From contig NC_035178.2 in NCBI RefSeq assembly GCF_001659605.2, positions 7,141,213-7,205,212 of the forward strand: a stretch of 64,000 nucleotides of DNA, read 5' to 3'. Positions 11,853 to 21,562 of this stretch are shown piece by piece (positions within the stretch are counted from its first letter, which is position 1; each line of letters begins with the position of its first letter). A model generated the notes under the pieces. It had not been told where the DNA came from. It saw only the letters and a list, made by a program, of their open reading frames with translations, and ran no database searches. Position numbers and translations under genes: made by a program. The stretch comes from Manihot esculenta (Eukaryota; Streptophyta; Magnoliopsida; Malpighiales; Euphorbiaceae).

Positions 11853-12812
11853 TCATAATGCCCATATTTGGTCCTGAAAGCTGTCTTGGATACATCTTCT
11901 TCCCTGATTCTTAACTGATCTCAGCTCTATCTTAGAAAAATAACCTGCTCCTGACAGCTGGTCGAAGAGATCATCGATCTTAGGTAGAGGATACTTGTTC
12001 TTGGTAGTGACCTTGTTCAACTGCCTGTAGTCGATACAAAGTCTAAGAGGTCCATCCTTCTTCCTGACAAACAGTACTGGAGCACCCCAAGGTGAGGTAC
12101 TCGGGCGGATGAAACCCTTATCTACCAAATCCTGTAACTGCTCTTTCAATTCTCTCAGCTCTGCTGGTGCCATCCTGTAGGGAGGAATAGAGATCGGTCT
12201 CGTACCAGGCATTAACTCTATCTCGAACTCTATTTCCCTATCAGGTGGTAGTCCTAGAAGCTCTTTAGGAAACACATCTGGGAACTCTCTAACAATTGGT
12301 ATTGAGGATGGTTCCCTAACCTGCATGTCTAGCTCTCTCACATGAGCTAGGAACCCCTGACAACCCCTCCTCAACAACCTACGAGCCTGAAGGGCTGATA
12401 GCAAACCTCTAGGTGTCCCTCTCCTATCTCCTCTGAAGACACACTCTGACCCATCCTGGTCTCTGAAACTGACTACCTTGTCCCTGCAGTTCAAGGTAGC
12501 ATTATACGTAGATAACCAATCCATCCCTAGAATGACATCAAAATCTGTCAACTCTAGAACCACAAGGTCAGCTGGAAGTTATCTACCTTCTATACACACT
12601 GGACTGACTTGACAGACTGACTTTGCCAATGATGGGTCACATCTAGGTCCACTGACCCAGAGAGGACACTCTAACTCGGAGACTATCAAACCCAACCTCT
12701 CTGCGGCTCTAGAAGCAATGAAAGAGTGAGAAGCACCGGGGTCCATCAAAGCATACACCTCTGAACACCCAATGATGAGATTATCTGACACCACGGTGTT
12801 CGATGTGTCTGC
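11853..12812 (-). pseudogene. Aspartic protease and N-terminal RT of the Tekay element
   Basis: The protease shows ALMDPGASHSFIA (Asp-x-Gly-Ala active-site motif; family members usually have Ser or Thr after Asp) and [13 protein letters not shown] at about 12576-12578 interrupts the frame between the two. RT begins with [17 protein letters not shown] and [12 protein letters not shown] and reaches YFSKIELRS, where the frame is lost. A TAG at 12813-12815 separates it from gag; the same reading frame continues on both sides, so this may be a mutation or a family gag-pol boundary. Confidence 0.85.
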
Positions 12813-12815
12813 CTC

Positions 12816-14342
12816 CTATTGCATCATGGTGAAAATCCGTGCTGGGGCTGACGGACCTGCACCTTGGGAACCCATCCCTGATGAAGAGGCTAACCCTCTT
12901 CCTCTACCTCTGCCACTACTCTGAGGTACGGCTGAAGCTGCTGGCTGTTCTACACTGCCGGAGGTCATCTGCTGGGATGGTGCCATAAAGGTCGCTTGGG
13001 GACATTCTCGTGCAATATTTCCCTCTTGCCCACATCTATAACAGGCTGTAGATCCCATCAGACAAACTCCTCTGTGTGGTTTTCCACATTTCTGACATAC
13101 TGGATTGCCTATGCCAGAGCTGGAGCCGCTTCCTATTCCCAGTCCTGACTTAATCCTGCTCCAGAACTTGCCTCTCTTGGACTTAAACTTCTCTCCTTTT
13201 CTGCTGCCAGCAACTACTGCACTGGGGGTCTTAGAACTTGAAGACTGTGCCACCTGCCGCTTTCCTGTTCCCTGTATGGCACTCGCCTCCATTTTTCTGG
13301 CGGCATCCACAATAGAGTGGAAACTCTCTTTTTCTGCTGGAAGAATCAAGGAGAAATACCTGGGGTGAAGCCTTGTGGCATATCTCCTTGCCTTCTTCTG
13401 ATCCGTATCATACGCCTGACCTACGTATGGTAACAATTCCAGGAACTTATCTGTATACTCATCAACGCTCATCTCTTCGGTCTGTCTCAACTGTTCGAAC
13501 TCGACAACCTTCATTTCCCTGGAACTGTCAGGAAAAGCCCACCCTGCGAACTCATTGGCGAACTCTTCCCATGTCATGCTGTCTATTCTGGGGTCCACAT
13601 AGTTCTTGAACCATTCTTTGGCTTTCTTGCACTTTAATGTGAACCCTGCCATCTCAATGGCCCTGCTTTCATCAGCTCCCAACTCACTAGTGATCATTCT
13701 GACTGCACTAAGGTACTCAAAGGGATCATCTCCTGAATTGAATTTAGGAGCATCCAACTTTAAGTACTCGGTCATTTTCACCTTATGTCTCCCTGAAGAA
13801 CTAGGTTGCTGTGCTTCAACAACAGGGGCTGCAGGTTCTGGTGGTGGTGGAGGTACTGTTTCTCTTCGTTCAGGTTGTGCTGGACTTGGCTGAACATGTG
13901 GGGGTGGATACATGTGATATGGTGGGTAAAAAGAAGGATAAGGCATATATGGCATATAAGGTGGATATGGGGCAAAGCTGGAGAAATCCGACGTACCTCC
14001 CATCGGATACCCCGGGCCCTGTGGAAAGGGTGGATAGCTAAACCCCGAGGCCTGAGCGTCTCCTTGGGATTCTCCCATACCTTCTTCAGACCTTCCGAGA
14101 CCCATACTTTCATCTCTGCTCTACCCAACATCCATATCCTCTCTTTCTTCCTCTGATCTGCCCCCTCTCTCTACTCCTCTTCTGCTCTCGTCAGAAGACC
14201 TTCTAGGGTCTCGTGACGTTCCTTCCCTGCTTGACCTGTGAGATCTTGCCCTTGGCAATGCAGGAGGACGAGCAGTTGTACCCTCACTTCCTGGTGGGAC
14301 TCCAGTTAATCTCGCAGATCGACGAGTTCCTCGCATCTTCAC
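12816..14342 (-). pseudogene. Gag of the Tekay element
   Basis: Gag opens near 14336-14342 with MRGTRRSARL and an Arg/Ser-rich N-terminus. An in-frame TAG at 14121-14123 stops it, and the frame resumes to 12816. The central part holds the retrotransposon gag domain (EFEQLRQTEEMSVDEYTDKF). A zinc knuckle of the CCHC type follows (CYRCGQEGNIARECP), preceded by a related C-x2-C repeat (CQKCGKPHRGVC). A Pro/Tyr-rich stretch (PPYMPYMPYPSFYPPYH) lies before the gag domain. Opposite-strand ORFs here are shadows. Confidence 0.88.
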
Positions 14343-14523
14343 TCTCTGGAATCACAACACACATCACATAGCACATTAGCAACATATAGCACATGCAGAT
14401 ATCATGGCAGTTCACACATCAAATAGACTGACATCCTATCCTAATGGACATGCTTTCCTATGGTGCTTGACCATCTATGACCTCTATGAGCCCGACTCTC
14501 TCTATAGGTCCGACCATATGAAC

Positions 14524-14540
14524 CTAGGGCTCTGATACCA
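14524..14540 (-). promoter_or_regulatory. Primer-binding site, initiator Met tRNA
   Basis: On the minus strand TGGTATCAGAGCCCTAG follows the 5' LTR after a 3-base spacer. TGGTATCAGAGC is the complement of the 3' end of plant initiator Met tRNA, the usual primer for many gypsy and copia elements. Confidence 0.93.
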
Positions 14541-14543
14541 ATC

Positions 14544-16612
14544 TGTAACAGCCTGAAAACCGAACTGCTACCGGCACTAGGATCCAGATCGGCTTAAGGC
14601 CGCCGGGACCCGTAGTAAGCCTGCTGTGAACTCTGTGTACCTGTGAAATCCCATACATGATCATACATTTTCTGTAAACATTAAAACTTTTCTCTATGCC
14701 AAGGCTTAACCTGTGCATACTCTATCTCTGTACTGTACAACCCCTGCTAGAGCTCTCATCTCTGCTCTAAGCGGGTCTAATCATAGACTGTTAAGCCTGG
14801 TTTTTCATACATATACAATAAAATCATGTTCATAACAGACCATGTCTATACAAAAGGGATGACAACTCATAAGGTCAAGCATCATCTATACAACATACAC
14901 TATTTGTTACAATTACATGTCCACACTAGCTATTACATAACTCTTCTCTTTATCTGTACCCTGCTGACCTCTCTGGACTCTGTACCTGCAAGACTGGGGT
15001 TGAGGGAGAGGGGTGAGCTATACTAGCCCAGTGAGTAGTACATATAAAACATGTTATAAAACATGATCTCATGGAATGCATCACAACACAAGTAAATCAC
15101 ATAATCTCAGACGGACTAATTCAAAATTCCCCCACATTGCCCGGCCCGCGAAGGAGCTCCTCAGGTCTTCATTCAGCACCCTATGGTACCGTGTGCCCGG
15201 CCCTTTCAGGGCTCCTTAGGTCTTCATTTAGGGGGCTAATGAATCCAAGCTACGCTCGATCTGTACATGCACTGATTAATGCAACATCTTCGTGCTCACT
15301 AATGCAATGCTATACATATGGCATAAATGATGCATGAAATATGCTAAAAATGTTTGAGTGCTCATAGTAAAAGATTTAGTTCAGTTCCACTCACCTCTGG
15401 CTGACTCTGTACTGACTTTGCAGGTTTTGAAGCAGTGCTCACTGCTGAACTCCTTGGTTCCTCTGGTCCGTTCCTACACAGGTGGACTGAAATGAGGGAC
15501 CAAACTAACTCAAGACCATCTCTAAGAAACTCCCCAAAACCCCGCTAAAGCATCATAGCACAATCACATAAAACATGCAAAAGAAAGCTGGACAGGGCAC
15601 TTTCGGCGGCAGGTTCGGCGGCCGAAACTCCCCTCCAGAGACGAAACTCATGCATGTTCGACGGCACCTTCGGCAGCCGAAAGTCTTGTCCAGAGACGAA
15701 ACTCAACCTTCGGCGGCACTTTCGGCGGCCGAACCTTGCCTCCAGAGATGAAAGTCCAAATGTTCGGGGGCAAGCTTTGGCATCCGAAACTGCCTCCACA
15801 AGGGGTTCGGCGGCCGAACCTGGTTTTGCCCGTTGGGCAGAAACCTGCTCTGTTTCATGCAAACTTCACCCAAAACCTATCCAACATGCATAGCAACTAC
15901 TCCCAACTAGCATATACTAGATAACATGCATAAAGAGGCCTAAACCTCTCCTAACACCTGCAACAAACATAACAAATAACACTTAAGCATGCATATGCAC
16001 CAAAGATCACCAAAAACCTCATCTAAACCTACTCATGCCTACTACCCATACAACGTCCATAAAACCTTCAAAACTCAAGAAAGGAAGTTCAGGATCTTCA
16101 CTTACCTCTTCCGAATAAGAGATTGAACGATCCCTACGTGGAGATATGGAGAAATCCACTCTCAAACTCTCCAAGCTTCCAAACTTGCTCTTTTGCTCAA
16201 AAACTTCAAAACCACATGAAAATCCATCAAAACCATGAAAGATTTGAGAAAACACATAAATCACCCAAGGAAGATCAAGTCTCACCTCAGCTCGTGCAAA
16301 TGGAAAGAAAATCTTATCCATTTGACCGACCTAGGGCCTTTTATAGTTGGCTGGCCAGACCAACTACGGCGGCCGAAGGAGAACCCGAATGCCATGCACG
16401 TTCGGCGGCCGAAAGTCACCTTCGGCGGCCGAACCTTGGCTTTTCTGCCTTGGTGCTTTTCTTGCAAAACCTTACTTCTTTAAACACTTTAAAACATGAA
16501 AAGGCTGTCAAAACATAGAAAAATAGCATTCATACCCTTCCAGAGGATTTCGACATCAGAAATACCACCGGACTACAGGACTTTCGACGCCGGACTCTAG
16601 CCGGGTATTACA
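14544..16612 (-). repeat. 5' LTR of the Tekay element
   Basis: Ends are TGTAACAGCC (14544) and GGGTATTACA (16612). A reverse-strand TATAAAAG at 16338-16345 is the likely start region for transcription toward gag. It contains the TTCGGCNGCCGAA cluster at about 15600-15820 and two more near 16395-16435. It has one copy of the 19-bp unit that is present three times in the other LTR. Confidence 0.92.
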
Positions 16613-16617
16613 GTACT
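16613..16617. repeat. Target-site duplication GTACT (right)
   Basis: Matches 7214-7218 exactly. The host ORF reads on from here (GTRKNEGFWCF), which confirms the insertion point. Confidence 0.9.
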
Positions 16618-18219
16618 CGTAAGAATGAGGGGTTCTGGTGCTTTAGCAGTCGAAAGTACTTGAACATTTTTTACTGAATGCCTTTTTCTTTAAAATAGTG
16701 GAATAATAAGTTTTTTGTCCTCCGTCATCATACTCCAGGGGGTTTTAGGCGCCTTCAAACTAGCTGGCACTACTAGGTAGAGTTGAAGAAGGATGTGGTT
16801 CGCCCAAGGAGAGAGCAAGATGAGGCTTTAGCTTCCCTTATGGATATAGCTAAAGCCTTAAGGAAGATTAACATTACTCAGGTGGTGAGAAATGTTGTTT
16901 TTTCCTGACAGAGTCATCTGCTGGCAAGCCAGACCTGCGCTCTTCGCTCGCCCATCCTTCCCAAAAGCGCACCCCTACATCAGGATCAGGGAACTTCTCT
17001 TTAAATCCATTTTATTTACCAAACTGACTATCTTACTTTTTTTTTTGTTTGCAGATATGGTCGGATCAAGTAGATTCGCCGAGACAGTACGTGCTACTCG
17101 AAAGGGCAAGGCTGTTGCTGTTAAGGTTGCTAGTCCCCCTGCTAAACATACTTGCCCTTCAGAGAAGGTGATTGTACTTTCCCCTCCCCTTTCCCACCCT
17201 ACGATCGAGGAGTTAGCACCCCTTCAGCCTGAATCTTTAGTCCTAGGCGTTTCTGCTCCAGCCTTAGCCCCTTTGCTCCCTGCTGATGCCCCTTTTTCCT
17301 CCACTCCTGTGAGTGCTAGGGTCGAGGTTTCTTAGCCCGCTGGCATTCAACATTTGGCCTTAGCACTAAATAGGGTGTCTTCTCTCCTTGATGACCATTC
17401 TCTAGGTCTTCTACTAATCAAAAGTACCCTAAGACCCACTAATTGCTGTCATTTGAATGAGACTGAGACGAACGAGCTGTTTGTTAATGTTATTCATTTT
17501 GCGCTGGAGGGTGCCCTTTGTGCCTATGTGGTTAAGGAGGGTTTTAGAGCCTTGAGGCAAGAATTTGGTGCAAATGAGACGCATAGGGACCTTTTGGCCA
17601 ATGAATGTTCAAATTTGAAGACCTGAATAACCGAAGCTGAGGGTACGATGAATGAGACCTTGGAATCGATAGACAAGCTTCAGGTTGACCTTGACACAGC
17701 CCTTACCTCTAACCTGGGCCTTAAGAGTCGGGCTAAATCTACCGAGGATTAAGTGACCTTGTTGCAATACCAGGTTTTGGAGCTGCAGGCTTAAGTTGAG
17801 GAGGCCTGGGCTACCTCCACCAAGATAGCGAGCTCGAGGTGGAACTCCAGAAGATAGTGGCCCAGGCCAGGGAGATATTTGTTCAAGGCTAGGATTCAGT
17901 GAAGAAGGAGCTGATAAAGCATTTTTCTTCTGAGGATTTCTCCTGGATAGATGACATCCTCCTCGAGAAAGAAAATGAGGGTGGAGGGGAGCATGCTGAA
18001 GATATTCCCCTTGAGGATGAGTGTGATGAAGATGTACCCTTTGATCGAGTTTCTCCTATAATAAATGTTGAAAATATCAATGTAATGGAGACTTGGGCAG
18101 ATGAGGCTGATGACCTTGCCCTTTTGTAATCTTTTCACATTTTTTAATGAGAATATCGTCGTTATTTCCGTTAAGCATTTATATTTTCTGCATATAGTAT
18201 TTTTTTCGAGGGAAAAAGT

Positions 18220-18740
18220 TTGCTCAAGGGGCTAATAGCCTTGATTAATGGGACCAGTACCTGAGTGGTCTTGATGAGAGCCGCCTTGTGACCTGGCTTA
18301 GCGAAAAAATGCCTTATACCCCCAATGCCCGAGTGATCTGGCAAAAACTGCCTCATGATCTAACCTGGCGAGAATTGCCTTGTGGCCTTGATTCGTGGGA
18401 CTAATGCCTGAGTGATTTGGTGGAAACCACCTCATGATCTGGCCTGGTAAAAACTGCCTTATGACCTTGATTCGTGGGACCAACGTCTTAGTGGTCTGGT
18501 GAAAACCGTCTCGTGATCTGGCTTGGAGAAAACTGCCTTATGGCCTTTATTCATGGGACCAACGCCCGAGTGATCTGGCGGAAATCACATCATGATCTAG
18601 CCTGGCGAAAACTATCTTGTGGCCTTGATTCATGGGACTAACGCCTAAATGATCTGGAGGAAATCGCCTCGTGATCTGACTTGACGAAAACTGTCTCATG
18701 GCCTTGATTAGCGGGACCAATGTCTGGATAGTCTGTTGTT
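18220..18740. repeat. Tandem repeat, about 80-bp unit, roughly 6 degenerate copies
   Basis: Units share 'ccttgattcgtgggacc', 'gcctgagtgatctgg' and 'cgaaaactgcctcatg'. Starts are near 18238, 18383, 18461, 18543, 18622 and 18702. The array lies between the gag and the antisense ORF of the old Tat element, like the array at 34205-34480 in the younger Tat element. Confidence 0.8.
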
Positions 18741-18949
18741 CCTTTTCACTGAAAAACATACCATGTAAAAACACTTTGTTAGCTTTATTATTAAAAAAAA
18801 TCCTCCATTTACATATGAAGGTAGAACTAAATTGCTGTCAAAATGTGAACAATACCATAATTCTTATGATATTTCAAGCAGACAACTCTCATGGGTGAAT
18901 GTTTTCCCAATACTTATAAAGTTCCCTACCTTTTCCAGTAATTAAGTTT

Positions 18950-20352
18950 GTTATCTGTCTATGCCTCACCAGGTCCTTTTGTTATCACATGTATGACTCC
19001 TATGGGTTCTCTATCAGGAGTTGTCTCAAGGGTTATTTCATCTGACTCAGACTTTTGCCTTTCTTTTCCTTTTCTCATGAATTTTTGGAGGGTGTCATTC
19101 CTTATAAGTCTTTCGATCTCATCCTTTAATTGTCAACATTCTTCCATTGTGTAGCCTTGATCTTCATAGAAGCGATAATACTTTGTCCTGTCTGTTTTTT
19201 CACCTTCTCGGGATTGAGCTGGGGTAACCACCTAATTTCTTTATCATTTTTCCTGATCCACATCAAGATATAAGTTCGTGAGTCACTTAGCAGGATATAA
19301 TTCTTATACTTACTCTATTCATCCTTCTTTCTTAAGATGGGGTAACTCCTATCATGGGGATCGTCTCTTAGGTTTTTGACATAGCTTTTGACTTGCCTTC
19401 TTGTCTTCTTTTAGTGCTTGAATCTCATCATCCAACCTAATATATTTCTAGGCCTTATCTGTCAACTATTAGTATGTTGCGATTGGATTTTTTATTAAGG
19501 AATCCATAAACTTGACATTACGGGTTCCTTTCTTTAACGCCTCACATGCTATCTCATGATTCAACTCTTCCACTTATATGGCTTCAGCATTGAAACAAGA
19601 AATAAAACTCATCAAAGACTCGCTCTCTCCCTAGCAAATCTTCCACAGGTCCGAGGAAAGCTTTTTAGGAGGTTTGCAAGTGATAAATCTAGATTTGAAT
19701 ATCGTAGTAAACTGTGTAAAGTTTTGGATTAGACTTGAATTTAGGTATTGATACCATTTCTGAGCCAAACTCGTGAATGTTGATGGGAACACTCGGCATA
19801 ATACAAAATCATTTACATCTTGAAGCTGCATGGTCATCCTGAAAATAGTTAGATGACTTTGAGGGTATGCCGTTCCGTCATACTTATCTAAGCTGAGCAA
19901 CTTGAACTTGGCAGGAAAGGTTTCTACTAGTATTTCTTCTGAAGAGGCGATACACCATCTAAACTGAAATCCTCTTTCTGTTCTTTTTGGTGTCTTTGTA
20001 CGACCCGTACTAACTTCCAATCTACTCCTTTCGAAGTCTCATCTGATTTATCTTCAGATTTGAACTTACCTTTATGCCGCAATTTGGCTGCTTCCGTCTG
20101 GGCCCTTGGAGTGTCTATGGAGGCTTCATCTATTCTTATAGGGTCCATCTTAGACACCTCTTCCCAACTCTTGTACTACTCGAGAGTAGCCTACAACCTT
20201 TGGATATACTAGAGTATTTGTTCGTTGTTTAAATTATTAAGGTTGGCTTTGTTGATCACTAGGAGTGTGTTCTCCCGGTTATCTAGTGCAGAAAAAATGA
20301 TGACTCCCTCATTGGTAGCAATATTGTCAGCAGTTGTAGGGCTTTCGGCCAT
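18950..20352 (-). pseudogene. Gag pseudogene of the old Tat-type element
   Basis: It starts at an ATG at 20350-20352 (MAESPTTADNIATNEG) and is broken by several stops. Diagnostic segments are LLSLDKYDGTAYPQSHL and FVLCRVFPSTFTSLAQKWY (gag domain, near 19750-19900), LNHEIACEALKKGTRNVKF (near 19490-19570) and KYYRFYEDQGYTMEEC followed by LKDEIERLIR (near 19090-19190). That last block precedes the protease in Tat elements. No protease or polymerase follows, so pol was deleted before the tandem-repeat region. Confidence 0.75.
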
Positions 20353-21562
20353 TTTGAGTGAGGGAAGACAATAGGGAACCAGTCGTGATCCAAAAGAGGG
20401 TTTAATAGATCTCTTGACAACAGAATCAAATGATGTTGATGAAATTAAGCTGATGACGTGGCTGGAACTACACCGTGCTGTGGTTGGTGAAAACCTGCAA
20501 GAAAGTAAACATGAACATCCACTCTAACACTCAAGTCAGTACCTTGAAGAGAATAGGTGACTTTAGAGTTTTAGTAGTATTAGAGATAGCGTACCTTTGC
20601 CTCTGTGATAATTCCCCTTTTATACTGTAAGAAGATTGAGATAAAAATATTATTTCCTGAAAATTCAACAATGATGTGACTAACTACTCGATAAGGGACA
20701 TCGCCAACTAATAAGTTGGTAATCTCGTAATCTCATGTGAAATGGGAATGTGCCTGATGACAGTAACTTTGTGCTAAGACTCGGTCTATCACGGGAGGGC
20801 GAGTCATGAAGGCAATTCGAGTACTAAAGTGTCCGAGTATTCTTCTCCTCGAGTGAAACCATATTTCTAACTTGTCAGATTCTTGTCACATGATTCCTAT
20901 TTTGTGGTGATAACTCATAACTTATTTTGAACGGATGTCATAGAACATTAATATTTATTAAATTTAAATCTTGAATTTATTAAAATTTTTATTTGGGTGT
21001 GAAGATAAAATTTGAGATTTTGAGTTTGTCGATAAATAAAATTTTGTTTATTCAATTTTTTAGAGAAATATATAAATTTATAAAAATTAAATTTTAAAAA
21101 TTAAAGTGTTGAATTTTAAAAATGATAGTTGGATCAATATATTATTATAAATGATATTTTTACGGAAAAATTTTTAATTTCAGTAAAATTAAATTTTAAA
21201 AATTGAAGAGTTAAAATTTTAAAATGGAGAAATAATTTCGTTAATTATATATATATTTTAATCACAGTATTAAATTAAACTAGACATGTAAATTTAGTAG
21301 TAATTTATTGTAGTATTATTTATTAAATGCACCAATTCGCTGGAGGACTCTAATTTTCCAAAGAAGCACATGATCTCACATAATTTACGTTATTGGTATT
21401 TTCCAACGTGTCCTATTTCCACCCATTGTCCCCACGTGCTCTATTTTCTTCTCCTTCATCACTCCCTAATTGTCTCTTCTCACTTGTTATCTCTCTCCTC
21501 CATCGTCATCTTCTTCTTCTTCTTCAATTCCTCTCCTCCTTCTTCTCACTGTTTGTGTAAAG
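20353..21562. other. Gag leader and AT-rich spacer upstream of ILL6
   Basis: 20353-20900 is probably the leader and possible LTR remnant of the old Tat element, but no matching LTR was recognised. 20940-21360 is very AT-rich. 21400-21560 is pyrimidine-rich with TCT repeats and is the likely promoter and 5' UTR of the hydrolase gene. Confidence 0.5.

Larger units (their letters stand above)
7219..16612 (-). mobile_element. Full-length Tekay/Del-type Ty3/gypsy chromovirus (9.4 kb), non-autonomous by mutation
   Basis: The element reads on the minus strand: 5' LTR 14544-16612 (2069 bp), primer-binding site 14524-14540, gag, protease, RT, RNase H, integrase with a C-terminal chromodomain-like segment, polypurine tract 9325-9340, 3' LTR 7219-9324 (2106 bp). 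Perfect GTACT duplications flank it. Long LTRs, an initiator-Met primer site, domain order RT-RH-INT and the C-terminal chromodomain fit the Tekay (Del) chromovirus lineage. The coding region was one frame but now has in-frame stops at about 14121, 12813, 12576 and 10505 and a frameshift near 11915. It is inserted in the antisense ORF of an older Tat element. Confidence 0.92.
4475..18129 (+). pseudogene. Split antisense ORF of the Tat element (PF04195-like 'putative gypsy type transposon' protein)
   Basis: The ORF survives as 4475-4614, 6881-7218 and 16613-18129. Removing the solo LTR (4615-6880) and the full element (7219-16612), each with one TSD copy, rejoins the reading through the insertion points. 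The N-terminus is Ser-rich. Next comes a block containing VFEDQLKVGLCFPLDSFFVE and NSWRILVAF, which I recognise as typical of PF04195 proteins. Later are a low-complexity linker (17056-17335), a helical, coiled-coil-like part (17400-17830) and an acidic C-terminus with DFSWIDDIL near 17935. Several stops and shifts break it, so it is dead. PF04195 membership is by eye. Confidence 0.6.
4254..20900 (-). mobile_element. Old pol-less Tat-type (LARD-like) retrotransposon, host of two nested insertions
   Basis: Three kinds of evidence place one degraded element here. A Tat-type gag pseudogene lies on the minus strand (about 18950-20352). Tandem repeats of about 80 bp lie at 18220-18740. A PF04195-like ORF lies on the plus strand and reads continuously across two later insertions (4475-4614, then 6881-7218, then 16613-18129). 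The order gag, tandem repeats, antisense ORF is the same as in the 27035-37899 Tat element, but protease, reverse transcriptase and integrase are gone. Outer ends are approximate: no LTR pair could be delimited, and the right boundary is a guess within 20400-20950. Confidence 0.6.

Noticed and set aside
13105..14156. Several plus-strand ORFs of 76-117 codons opposite Tekay gag
   Set aside because: They mirror the Pro/Tyr-rich gag frame and have Trp/Arg-rich, family-less peptides; gag on the other strand explains them.
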